DNA of 64,000 nt from Edwardsiella ictaluri ATCC 33202 (GTDB lineage: Bacteria > Pseudomonadota > Gammaproteobacteria > Enterobacterales > Enterobacteriaceae): the NCBI RefSeq assembly GCF_000264785.1, contig NZ_AFJI01000100.1, positions 1-64,000 on the forward strand, given 5' to 3'. A program made the position numbers and the translations under genes. A model generated the notes under the pieces. That model was not told the origin of the DNA. It searched no databases and saw only the letters and a list, made by a program, of their open reading frames with translations. Each line of letters begins with the position of its first letter. Position 1 is the first letter of the stretch. Below, one piece after another: positions 41,689 to 49,983 of this stretch.

Positions 41689-42891
41689 ATGCTGACAGAT
41701 AGCAAACTGAAAAACCTCAAGGCGCAGGACAAACTGTACAAGATTTCAGACCGCGATGGGTTGTATATCACTATATCTCCCAAAGGGTTAGTGACGTTTC
41801 GCTACGATTACCGGATTCATGGTCGGCGTGAGACTCTGACGATTGGTCGCTATGGTGCTGACGGTATTTCTCTGGCCCAGGCGCGTGAAAAGTTGATGGA
41901 GGCAAAAAAGCAGGTAAACGCAGGTATGTCACCGTCTGCAGAGAAGCGTGACGGTAAAATGAAGCGTAAAAGTGAGAGGACGTTTTACGATTTTACCGTC
42001 AGCTATATGAAACATACCCGACTGGCCGACAGCACCAGAGCGATGAAGCAAAGTATTATTGACCGGGATATCACGCCTGTATGGGGACGAAAGCTACTGT
42101 CAGAGATAACGGCTCCAGCCTTACGCGAGTATTGTGACAGGGTAAAACGTCGGGGTGCGCCAGCGACAGCGATCCAGGTCCGTAATATTGTTAGTGCGGT
42201 GTTTAAGTTTGCAGCTCTGCATGGTGATTACTATCTCAACCCGGCTGAAGACGTTCTGCCAGCCTCTATTGCCACGTTTGAACCCCGTGACAGGGCGCTT
42301 AAGCCAGAAGAGATAGGCTGTTTTTTCAATCAGCTTGAACGGACGGGAACATTACCCACTATAAAGCTGGCCATTAAACTGGTTTTGTTAACGATGGTGC
42401 GTAAGAGTGAATTGCTTAATGCATCATGGAGTGAAATCGATTTCAGTACAGGTGTATGGACCATTGAAAGTAACCGGATGAAAGGTGACAGAGATCATAA
42501 TGTTTATCTATCCCGGCAGGCTCAGGATATTCTGGTAGCCTTGAAAATGTGTGCTGGTAGTTCTGAATGGGTGCTGCCATCATGCAATCAGTCCTCTCAT
42601 AAAACCATGTCGGCAGCAACCCTGAACAGAGTGATTAACCTTACGGTTAAGCAGGCGCAGGAGCGGGGGATCAAATTAGCGTCATTTTCTGTCCATGATA
42701 TGCGTCGAACGGCATCTACGTTATTACACGAGGCGGGATTTAACTCCGACTGGATAGAAAAATGTCTGGCGCATGAAGAAAGAAGCATTCGCGCCGTTTA
42801 TAACAAAGCGGAATACGCAGAGCAGCGGCGTGACATGTTGCAGCAGTGGGCGGATATGGTTGATGGGTGGATCACTAAATACCGCCCGTGA
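41689..42891 (+). CDS. int: P4-type tyrosine integrase
   Basis: Site-specific recombinase of the element. N-terminal DUF4102 arm-binding domain (YKISDRDGLYITISPKG, LTIGRYGADGISLAQAREK), core-binding domain, then the catalytic domain with the first Arg in VRKSELLNASW, HDMRRTASTLLHEAGF, LAHEERS and the nucleophilic Tyr in AVYNKAEYAEQRR. Start at 41689 (MLTDSKLKNL), eight bases after GGAGG. 400 aa. Same direction as guaA; ends 3 bp before the convergent alpA-like gene. Confidence 0.95.
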   Translation: MLTDSKLKNLKAQDKLYKISDRDGLYITISPKGLVTFRYDYRIHGRRETLTIGRYGADGISLAQAREKLMEAKKQVNAGMSPSAEKRDGKMKRKSERTFYDFTVSYMKHTRLADSTRAMKQSIIDRDITPVWGRKLLSEITAPALREYCDRVKRRGAPATAIQVRNIVSAVFKFAALHGDYYLNPAEDVLPASIATFEPRDRALKPEEIGCFFNQLERTGTLPTIKLAIKLVLLTMVRKSELLNASWSEIDFSTGVWTIESNRMKGDRDHNVYLSRQAQDILVALKMCAGSSEWVLPSCNQSSHKTMSAATLNRVINLTVKQAQERGIKLASFSVHDMRRTASTLLHEAGFNSDWIEKCLAHEERSIRAVYNKAEYAEQRRDMLQQWADMVDGWITKYRP

Positions 42892-42894
42892 GTG

Positions 42895-43149
42895 CTATTC
42901 CTGGATTTTTGCGCCAGAGCGTTTTGGGGCCTTGGTCAGGTTCTGTCGCGCGGCGTCCTGAGCAGGAGAATGGTTGTTTTTTTGCTGTGTTTTTAGCCAG
43001 TTTTCAACTTCCTCTTTGTCCCATGCGACGGCGCGTTTTGTCAGGGCAAAGCGTTTAGGAAAAAGCCCTTTTTGTTCCAGCGCATAAATAGTGCTTTCGG
43101 AGAGTGGCACCATCTGTAAAAGTACGTTTTTTCTGATTGCAGCTTTCAT
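42895..43149 (-). CDS. AlpA-family regulator / excisionase-like protein
   Basis: 84-aa MerR-like winged helix-turn-helix of the AlpA type: LLQMVPLSESTIYALEQKGL followed by FPKRFALTKRAVAWDKEEVE is characteristic. Relatives activate or assist excision of P4-like elements. It closes the leftward early operon, tail to tail with int. Confidence 0.88.
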   Translation of the reverse strand: MKAAIRKNVLLQMVPLSESTIYALEQKGLFPKRFALTKRAVAWDKEEVENWLKTQQKNNHSPAQDAARQNLTKAPKRSGAKIQE

Positions 43150-43184
43150 CGTTTATCCCTCAACTTGTTAGAAATAAAAAATGT

Positions 43185-43991
43185 TTACGGAGTGCTGATG
43201 GATGGACTCAACCAGACACACTCTGTTCTTAGCACTGACCCTTTTTTTCCCGCTGCGGCAGACTGCTTTGTCTCTTTACGCCATCCGGCCAGTAAATCGT
43301 TGTACAGCTCGCTGTCGTAGCCGCAGATCACCACATGACCTTTCAGATGCATAACGGTCTCCAGCAGCTTCTGGTGATCGGCATCGTCCATTTCATAGCG
43401 GTAGTATTTATTGGTCAGATTACGGGTGCTGTGGACATAAGGCGGATCGACGAAATGCAGTGTGTCAACGGCATCATGATCCAGCATGCACTGGATGGCA
43501 TCCTGATTTTCCACCAGAACGCCTTCAAAGCGCTGGCCAACGGCTGCCAGATTGTCGGGCATACGGCTCCAGATATGCTGGGCTGTTCCACTGGTGCGTT
43601 TGGTGTCTAACCGAAAGCCGGTGGTGCCTTTGGTTGCTCCAGCAGAGCCGAAGCCCATTGTGGCGCGAATGACTAAGCGTCTTGCCTGTTCAACGGCATT
43701 TTTTCCGTAACGATATGCAGAAATAAACTCGGTACGGGAATAGGGGGTTAGGTTGCACGCTTCAACCAGCCGTTTGCGCAGTTGCGGTATACGCAGGACG
43801 GCGAACAGATTCACCACGTCGCCGTCCAGATCGTTGTAAACCTCTGCGTAGCTGCGCGGTTTTCTGAGAAGTACGCTGGCTGCTCCGCCGAAGGGTTCTA
43901 CATAGCATTTATGGGCAGGAAAGTGGCTTATGATCCACGGAGCCAGCCGCCACTTACCGCTGTGGTAGCGGATTGCCGGGTGCTTAATCAT
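43185..43991 (-). CDS. Phage DNA adenine methylase (Dam type)
   Basis: N6-adenine methyltransferase of the D12 class. Motif I region VEPFGGAASVLLRKP and catalytic DPPY (in FVDPPYVHSTRN) are visible, as is YNDLDGDVVNLF. I start at ATG 43991 with GGAGAG ahead, overlapping the stop of the preceding gene. 268 aa. Target probably GATC or a related site; not provable here. A second, different methylase lies at 56560. Confidence 0.9.
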   Translation of the reverse strand: MIKHPAIRYHSGKWRLAPWIISHFPAHKCYVEPFGGAASVLLRKPRSYAEVYNDLDGDVVNLFAVLRIPQLRKRLVEACNLTPYSRTEFISAYRYGKNAVEQARRLVIRATMGFGSAGATKGTTGFRLDTKRTSGTAQHIWSRMPDNLAAVGQRFEGVLVENQDAIQCMLDHDAVDTLHFVDPPYVHSTRNLTNKYYRYEMDDADHQKLLETVMHLKGHVVICGYDSELYNDLLAGWRKETKQSAAAGKKGSVLRTECVWLSPSISTP

Positions 43992-44355
43992 CCAGTTTCT
44001 CTCCACGCCGTTCTGCGTTCAGATGTTGCCACTGCGCCGCAATTCGCTTCATTACCGCATTACCCTCCGGGATAACCTCCTGCGGTTCCTTCATTAGCAT
44101 CACCCGGCCCCGGATAACGATCAGCGCTTGTTCCAGCAGGTCGTAGTCCAGATAACACAGGTCGGGAATATCCAGTTGCCATACGTAGCCGTTCCATGCA
44201 GAAAGCAGTACCTGCGCGGCGGCGCGTCCGCCACTGGTTTTCGTCAGGGCAATATCGACTAAGGCATTAACGGCATGTTGATACTCTTCAGGTGTTACGC
44301 GGAGCCTCTGCCGTTGGTTTTCTGATTGGGCTAGTACCTCTAAAAACTCATTCAT
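43984..44355 (-). CDS. Conserved phage protein of unknown function
   Basis: 123-aa, mostly helical, no signal or membrane segment. I do not recognise a function. It sits between the primase and the methylase genes of the early operon, 12 bp after the first and overlapping the second, so it is co-expressed with replication functions. Confidence 0.75.
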   Translation of the reverse strand: MNEFLEVLAQSENQRQRLRVTPEEYQHAVNALVDIALTKTSGGRAAAQVLLSAWNGYVWQLDIPDLCYLDYDLLEQALIVIRGRVMLMKEPQEVIPEGNAVMKRIAAQWQHLNAERRGEKLDD

Positions 44356-44367
44356 CGTTCTCTCCTT

Positions 44368-47025
44368 TTAACGTTGAAAAACCCAGCACTTCACCGTCGG
44401 CGGGCGGCGTGGTGCGGCAGGGTAACGGCGGTTAAATTCGGCGTTGATGGCGCTGTTCACCGTTCTGACTTCAACAAACTTGTGGGTACGGCTGGTTTTC
44501 AGTACCCGTTTTAAGTCGCTGACGGGCGGGGTTTGCTGCCGGCGTTCGGTGGCCTGTTGAATGAAGTGGTTGAGGTTGACGGCAATAAGCTGTTCGTCGC
44601 GCGAGTGGTTAAGCTGTGGTTCGTCGTCTCCGTCTAGGAAGTCGAAAATATCCCAGAATTCCTGTACCAGAGGATGATCGGCGCTGATGGCCTGCTGGCG
44701 TTCCAGACTGAGCTGGACAAGCATTTCTCTGGTTGTCTGTTGCTGCTCCTCCGTGACCGGAATAACCAGTGCCAGCGCGTCGAGCAGCGCCATAAGCTGG
44801 GCGTGATTTTTAATGATGCGAATATGGCGAATATCGGGGTGGGCGTGAAGCTGCTGCTCATAAATCGGGAGCTGGCGGTTGACGCACTCCAGTACGGCCT
44901 GCTCTGTCAGCGCCGCTTTCAACATAAAACCGGAAACCTGTTCCACCGGCAGGCGCTCAAGCTGCTCGGCGGCGGCTTTGGTCTGTGCATTCTGCCCGCT
45001 GCGGTCGGTATACAGGTGGATAATACGTTCCAGTATCGGGGTAGAAGCGCTGACATCCGCGTTCTGTGCGATGACGATCGCCCCTCGAAACGGTGGTTCA
45101 TAGGTCTCGTTACCGCTGTTACGCAGGCCGCGCGAACGCACTGAACGGCCATTATAAGCGGTCTTCAGCTCTTCCCAGTCGAAGCCGCGCTGCTTTGCCC
45201 CGTCCTGATTACGGTCGCCTTCAATCAGTACCACCGGCAGGTTCGCCACCTGAGCAAAGTTGCGCGCACGGGCGGCCAACGTCGCTTTGGATGGGTCGAA
45301 GCCCTCATAATCGCGGCGCCCCAGTAGTTTCCAGAGGAACTCGATCAGCGTGGTTTTGCCGCTGCCCGGCTCGCCGACGATCTCCAGAAATGGAAAACTT
45401 TTATGCTTATCGCGGATCTGCTCGGCAAACAGTGAGCCGAGCCAAAACGCCAGCGCAACGAAACCTTTAGCGCCAAACGCCTGCCAGAGCAGTTGCGGCC
45501 ATTGTGGGTTCATTTGTTTGAGATCCGTGTTGAGTGCTAAATTGACCGATTGATTCAGGCTTTTTAGGTTGAGTTTACCCATGTCGAAAAAGTCCTCTTC
45601 GTTAAGCAGGTATAGCCGACCGTTGCGCACGGCCAGATCATTGAATACGTAGGTGTGATGTTCTTTGCTGTAACCAATAAAGTCGGTGGTCTGGACGGTT
45701 TTGATTTGGGGAAGTTGCTTAAGCAGCAGCTTATCTAACTGCTGGCTGGTACCTGTGAAGATGCCGCCCTGCGCGATATGCAGCAGGCGTTTTTTGAACT
45801 CCGAAGCACTGGAAAGTTGGGAGCCGGTAAAGGTGTTTTTTATCGGCGGCGTGTCGTCCGGGAAGTTAATGCGGAAGTAATACCAACTTTCGTCGGTGAT
45901 GGCGTTGGCCTGATAGTAAAGGGCCGTCGGGTAGCAGTTGGCTATCTCAACAACAGCGGCGGATTCCTGCAGGGCTTTATGTTTGGCCTCTTCCTCGTCC
46001 AGATCCTCCTTGCTGTTATACATCACGTTATCAAAGGCGCGCATGTAGCGGTCAATATCCAGCTTGAACCAGTACAGGCGGCTGTCGAATTCAAAGTGAA
46101 ACTCCTTGCGCTCGGTGCGCTCATACATCAGCAAGGCTTTGGCGTTCGGATTAGGGGCGATCAGCAGCGAGCCATAGTAACGGTATTTTTTAATCAGCTC
46201 CGGGTGTAACCGATCGCGTTGGTGCAGATCGTTCCAGTCCAGCTTGTTGTGGGAATGTGGCGTCTGTGCGGCGGTGGCGGGCCAGCCATCGTCGCGGCTG
46301 CGTTTCACCCAGCGGCGGGTGTAGCTCATCCCTGCTTTATCATTATCCAGCGCCCAGACCAGCAGGAGACGTTTCTTGTCCGTGAATATTGCGGCCAGTT
46401 GGCTTAACGCCTGCGCCGGATAGTTGTTGCAGCTCATCAGGGAAACGGCGGCGATACCGTGGTGGTGCAGAGCGATGGCGTCAAAAATACCTTCAACCAG
46501 CCAGATCTCCTGCTGCTCTTCCAGCTTTAGCGTCGGCAGTTGCCACCATAGCCCGCTGTAAGCACCGTGAAAATTGGCCTTGCGATCGCCGAAGCGCTGC
46601 GGGCGGTCAATGATCCGCTCCCACCATACGCCGTCTGCCAGCGGGAAACGCACCGTGGCCGAGCCGATATCTAAGCGCGCGTTATAGTGGTTCTCCTGAC
46701 GGTAACAATCACGGAGCAGGGATAGGTCGAAGCCGCGCATTTCGCGCAGATAGGCATCGGCGGCGGCCTGAGGGTTTTCTGGCGTTGAGGGGTGTCTGTC
46801 CGACCAGCTTTCAAACAGATCCGGATACACCTCTTTGATATGGAGTTCGGCATGGCATTTATTCAGGCGACCGCAGCGTAATACCCACGGGCTGATGGCG
46901 CTGGTGTACAGCTCCTTTTTCTGGCAGTCCGGGCAGACGCCCTGCCGTAGCCAGTCCCCCTGTTCTTTAAAGGAAAAGTCGGCCAGCAGTCGCCGCATGA
47001 TTTCCTGATGTAATTGTGGTTGCAT
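44368..47025 (-). CDS. TOPRIM primase plus P-loop helicase replication protein
   Basis: Large replication initiator of the P4-alpha kind. Domains in order: an N-terminal zinc ribbon (CPDCQKKELYTS ... CGRLNKC), a TOPRIM domain (IWLVEGIFDAIALHHHG and LVWALDNDKAGMSYT), a central region of unknown role, then an ATPase with Walker A VGEPGSGKTTLIEF near residue 550. I use the ATG at 47025 with AAAGG nine bases ahead instead of the GTG at 47034. 885 aa. Probably primes and unwinds at the phage origin. Confidence 0.88.
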   Translation of the reverse strand: MQPQLHQEIMRRLLADFSFKEQGDWLRQGVCPDCQKKELYTSAISPWVLRCGRLNKCHAELHIKEVYPDLFESWSDRHPSTPENPQAAADAYLREMRGFDLSLLRDCYRQENHYNARLDIGSATVRFPLADGVWWERIIDRPQRFGDRKANFHGAYSGLWWQLPTLKLEEQQEIWLVEGIFDAIALHHHGIAAVSLMSCNNYPAQALSQLAAIFTDKKRLLLVWALDNDKAGMSYTRRWVKRSRDDGWPATAAQTPHSHNKLDWNDLHQRDRLHPELIKKYRYYGSLLIAPNPNAKALLMYERTERKEFHFEFDSRLYWFKLDIDRYMRAFDNVMYNSKEDLDEEEAKHKALQESAAVVEIANCYPTALYYQANAITDESWYYFRINFPDDTPPIKNTFTGSQLSSASEFKKRLLHIAQGGIFTGTSQQLDKLLLKQLPQIKTVQTTDFIGYSKEHHTYVFNDLAVRNGRLYLLNEEDFFDMGKLNLKSLNQSVNLALNTDLKQMNPQWPQLLWQAFGAKGFVALAFWLGSLFAEQIRDKHKSFPFLEIVGEPGSGKTTLIEFLWKLLGRRDYEGFDPSKATLAARARNFAQVANLPVVLIEGDRNQDGAKQRGFDWEELKTAYNGRSVRSRGLRNSGNETYEPPFRGAIVIAQNADVSASTPILERIIHLYTDRSGQNAQTKAAAEQLERLPVEQVSGFMLKAALTEQAVLECVNRQLPIYEQQLHAHPDIRHIRIIKNHAQLMALLDALALVIPVTEEQQQTTREMLVQLSLERQQAISADHPLVQEFWDIFDFLDGDDEPQLNHSRDEQLIAVNLNHFIQQATERRQQTPPVSDLKRVLKTSRTHKFVEVRTVNSAINAEFNRRYPAAPRRPPTVKCWVFQR

Positions 47026-47110
47026 TGCCTGCACCTTTCATTCAGGTAATACCTTCCCGGCACATAAAATGTGTTTTTTATTTATATGGTGATTGCTTTA
47101 TTTAAAATTA

Positions 47111-47341
47111 TTACGTGTATTTATTTTTCTCTAACCACTGGCCTTTGCTGGAGAGTGGTATCTGTATTTTTGGATTTGGGCATCCACTGGGGACAACGGT
47201 TCCCATAACGGTTTCCATTGCAATAAATGAAAACGAGCAGTTAACGTTTTTGCATTGGTAATACAGCTTACGGACCAATGGCGACATGTACTCGCTGCTG
47301 CGGATAATCGCCTTGCCGTCACAGTGTGGGCATCTCATCAT
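47111..47341 (-). CDS. Ogr/Delta-family late transcription activator
   Basis: Zinc-finger activator of P2-type late promoters. The motif is CPHCDGKAIIRSSEY ... YQCKNVNCSFSF, matching P2 Ogr. Start at 47341 after GGAGG; a longer open frame upstream lacks homology. 76 aa. It is encoded in the early operon, not beside gene D as in P2. Its likely targets are the late operons starting at V and FI. Confidence 0.9.
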   Translation of the reverse strand: MMRCPHCDGKAIIRSSEYMSPLVRKLYYQCKNVNCSFSFIAMETVMGTVVPSGCPNPKIQIPLSSKGQWLEKNKYT

Positions 47342-47373
47342 AAACAGCCTCCATGTGAATATTATTTTGAAAA

Positions 47374-47580
47374 TCAATTATTTTTCCCAGGCTCCTGACG
47401 AAAGGTGGTGATGCCCTGCAAATAGATCAATCGCGCCATACTGGAAAATGAACGGTTCTGTTCCAGGGCAATCTCTTCCAGCTCTTTGATTTCAGCTGGC
47501 AGCAGGCGCATGGCTATCGGCTTGTTCGACATCACTCCGCGCGGGGCGCGTGATCGCAGTACGTTTTCATCTGTTTTCAT
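47374..47580 (-). CDS. Ribbon-helix-helix type small regulator
   Basis: 68 aa; PIAMRLLPAEIKELEEIALE followed by NRSFSSMARLIYLQGI fits a CopG/Arc-like DNA-binding fold. First gene leftward from the repressor, so it may play the part of Cox/Cro. The start is unsure: ATG at 47580 has no clear ribosome site, and ATG at 47532 has GGAG only two bases ahead. Confidence 0.7.
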   Translation of the reverse strand: MKTDENVLRSRAPRGVMSNKPIAMRLLPAEIKELEEIALEQNRSFSSMARLIYLQGITTFRQEPGKNN

Positions 47581-47626
47581 AGTGGTATAGTGTGTTAGTT
47601 AGCGTTTTAGAAAGTTAAACCATTAT

Positions 47627-47642
47627 TTGCAGTTTTCTGCAA
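47627..47642. promoter_or_regulatory. Repressor operator O1
   Basis: Palindrome TTGCA-GTTTTC-TGCAA between the divergent ribbon-helix-helix and repressor genes. On the minus strand its outer half (TTGCAG) lies 17 bp from TTTAAC, a possible early promoter. Confidence 0.75.
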
Positions 47643-47657
47643 GTAATCAATATTGGA

Positions 47658-47673
47658 TTGCAGATAAATGCAA
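47658..47673. promoter_or_regulatory. Repressor operator O2
   Basis: Palindrome TTGCA-GATAAA-TGCAA with the same arms and spacer length as O1, centred 31 bp away. It covers the repressor ATG, pointing to autorepression. Confidence 0.75.
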
Positions 47674-48009
47674 CTAAGTGATCGACTTCAAGAGATTCGT
47701 GAAAAACTGGGACTAACTCAAGAAGAAATTGCGAATCGGTGCGGTGTCGCAAAGCGGACTTATTGTGATTATGAGTCTGGGAAGAGTGAGCCAAAAAGTA
47801 GTTTTTTAATCGCACTGTCGGAGATTGGTGGGGATGTTCTGTATGTGTTGACCGGTACACGGGCACCGATATCAGACCTGTCCAGTAAAGAAAATGCGTT
47901 ACTTGAGAACTACCGGGCTTCAACACCTGAACATCAGTCCACCCTTGATACGGTTAGCATTGCGCTTGCGCAATCGGGGGGAATAGGTTCAAAGATTAAG
48001 GGAGCATAA
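47668..48009 (+). CDS. Xre-type prophage repressor
   Basis: 113-aa helix-turn-helix protein: LGLTQEEIANRCGVAKRTYC is the HTH, followed by GKSEPKSSFLIALSEIGGDV. The short C-terminal part resembles P2-type repressors without a protease domain, so RecA-driven cleavage is unlikely. Divergent from the early operon and flanked by two matching operators. Its stop lies two bases before the next gene. Confidence 0.85.
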   Translation: MQLSDRLQEIREKLGLTQEEIANRCGVAKRTYCDYESGKSEPKSSFLIALSEIGGDVLYVLTGTRAPISDLSSKENALLENYRASTPEHQSTLDTVSIALAQSGGIGSKIKGA

Positions 48010-48011
48010 AA

Positions 48012-48686
48012 ATGTTGGGGTTCATGATGGCGGTGGTAGCCGCAGCAGTTGGATATATCGGTATGAAAGACTCTGCATCCAGAAAATATCATAAGCCTGT
48101 TGTTATTCATTTGTTATCTATTTTGATGTCTTTATTTTCTTTTTTTCTTGTTGGTATCCCGTCTATAGCAGGTGATTATCTATGGGGTGGGATATTTATT
48201 TTAATTTTATATTGTTGTGCATCGATGAAAGTATTACCACAACTTGTTAATAACCAACAGTATGATAAAAAAAATAGAAGTAATCTATTCGTATGGGAAA
48301 AATATCGCACGCGACAAAAGCAAAAGGCTAAATCAAAAGCGGAAAAGTTGAATGATGAGATTATCAGTCTCAGAAAATTAAGTGATAAAAATAGACAAGC
48401 TAGCTATGATATTACGACTTTTTCTGATGAGCATATGGTTAAAAACAAAACAACAATAAGAAAGAAAAAAATCAACAAGAAGAAAATACTAGAATCCGGG
48501 CGAATTTCTTTTGACTATATTGATGTTGACGGTAATTATACTTCTCGTGAGATAGATATAAGTGATGTTGATAGTGTATATTTAAAAGGATACTGCTATT
48601 TATCTAATGGGTATAGGACGTTCCGTATTGATAGAATTCAAGGTGATATTGTTTGTCGAGATACAGGTGAGATTTTATGCGATTAA
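48012..48686 (+). CDS. Membrane-anchored WYL-domain protein
   Basis: 224 aa. The N-terminal third has hydrophobic segments at about 1-16, 31-50 and 55-72, so it is an inner-membrane protein; a basic, probably coiled stretch follows (about 95-160). The C-terminus (163-220) looks like a WYL domain: ISFDYIDVDG, YLKGYCYLSNGYRTFRIDRI. WYL domains sense ligands or nucleic acids and often control defence genes. Ribosome site GGGAG; it starts 2 bp after the repressor and overlaps the next gene by 10 bp. Strikingly AT-rich beside its neighbours, so probably a recent acquisition. No known homologue named. Confidence 0.75.
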   Translation: MLGFMMAVVAAAVGYIGMKDSASRKYHKPVVIHLLSILMSLFSFFLVGIPSIAGDYLWGGIFILILYCCASMKVLPQLVNNQQYDKKNRSNLFVWEKYRTRQKQKAKSKAEKLNDEIISLRKLSDKNRQASYDITTFSDEHMVKNKTTIRKKKINKKKILESGRISFDYIDVDGNYTSREIDISDVDSVYLKGYCYLSNGYRTFRIDRIQGDIVCRDTGEILCD

Positions 48687-49981
48687 CAAAAGCTGTGAAA
48701 GCTTTTTATTATTTTCTTCAGGATAAAGAGCGCTCTAACTCTTCTTTTAGTGAGAGTGAAATATTAGAAGTTACAAAGTGGAAAAAAACAACATTTAAAA
48801 CATATTATGGCAAAGGTCAATTAGCAGATTTTGTTAGTGAGAGCGATGATGGTAAGTTTGAAGCATCAAATACATTAAAAATTTCTGATACTGAATTTGC
48901 TAAGCAATTATCTCAAAGTAAGAATGTTATTGCCCTTGGGCATAACTGTAAGTCTAAACTAGCAAAAGCACTCTTGAAAAAGTCAAGAGATAATATGATG
49001 TTGGCCTTGGAGTTGTATAATAGACCATCATTGGAAAATAAAATGGATGCTTTCGTAATGTGCTTTTGTACATCTTGGGAGCAATTTTTAAAAGCAAAAA
49101 TAATTGAGGTGTACGGTGAAAAAACTATTTTTAGAAGAACTAGGAGCAAAGGATTAAAGGAAACGATCTCTCTTCGTGAATGTTTAGACAAAATTTACCC
49201 TCCAGATTCAAATATAAGGAGAAACATTGAAGAAATTGCATATTATCGAGACTGCGCAGTTCATTTGCTTATGCCTGAAATTCAATGTATTGTCTCTAGA
49301 ATATTTCAGTCTGGAGTTTTGAATTTTACATCTCAGTTCGAAGAGTTTACAAAGGTATCTTTTTTAAAAAACTCTCATGTAGGAATGATATCGTTAGTAG
49401 GTGAGTTTAAATCTCCTCCAGTGGCAATTATGAAGTCTACATATGGTGAAATTGCCGATGATATATTGGCACTGACAAATTCATTGTATAGTGCAATGGA
49501 GGATAACGATAATATAGAGTTTGCTATTCCACTGAATGTAAGATTGGTATATGTCAAAGATGATAGAGAGGGGAGTTCAGTTATTTTAACTAAAGCTGAT
49601 GAAGGTATTGAAGGGCTGAAAAAAGTTTTATTTATAGAGAAGCCTATTGAACGCTCTAAAACTCACCCCCTAACTCAAACGGATGCAATTAGGAGGATTA
49701 ATGAAAAGCTTCATGAGAAATATGATGAGGCTAAATTAGCTAAATGTTTAGTATGTAAAAGTAGTAATGGGCGATATATTATAAACCGAAATTGCTTCTT
49801 GTCTGTTCTTAAGAAGACTGGATGGGCAAATGCCAATAATGAATATCATTATAAAAACGAAAAGCCGGAATATCATTACTACTCACTGAAGCTTGTGGAT
49901 GCGTTTATTAATAAGATTCTTGAACATGATAGGTATTTGAAAAATGCAAAAGATTTATATAATAGATGCAGGGGAAAATAG
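48677..49981 (+). CDS. DUF3644-type HEPN-like protein, putative RNase effector
   Basis: 434 aa, soluble. Residues about 20-55 could form a winged helix (SESEILEVTKWKKTTFKTYY). The middle (about 95-215) fits DUF3644: MLALELYNRPSLENKMDAF, SWEQFLKAKIIEVYG, TISLRECLDKIYP, then YYRDCAVHLL. The last holds R191-x4-H196, the R-x4-6-H motif of HEPN RNases. A C-terminal region (about 330-425) has a CxxC and an HTH-like part. AT-rich, with AGGTGAG ahead of the ATG. Translationally coupled to the WYL gene. Function inferred only: a toxin-like RNase in defence or superinfection exclusion. Confidence 0.75.
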   Translation: MRLTKAVKAFYYFLQDKERSNSSFSESEILEVTKWKKTTFKTYYGKGQLADFVSESDDGKFEASNTLKISDTEFAKQLSQSKNVIALGHNCKSKLAKALLKKSRDNMMLALELYNRPSLENKMDAFVMCFCTSWEQFLKAKIIEVYGEKTIFRRTRSKGLKETISLRECLDKIYPPDSNIRRNIEEIAYYRDCAVHLLMPEIQCIVSRIFQSGVLNFTSQFEEFTKVSFLKNSHVGMISLVGEFKSPPVAIMKSTYGEIADDILALTNSLYSAMEDNDNIEFAIPLNVRLVYVKDDREGSSVILTKADEGIEGLKKVLFIEKPIERSKTHPLTQTDAIRRINEKLHEKYDEAKLAKCLVCKSSNGRYIINRNCFLSVLKKTGWANANNEYHYKNEKPEYHYYSLKLVDAFINKILEHDRYLKNAKDLYNRCRGK

Positions 49982-49983
49982 CC

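Noticed and set aside
47035-47110. Gap between the Ogr gene and the primase considered for a small RNA or terminator
   Set aside because: AT-rich with no stable hairpin or T-tract that I can support.
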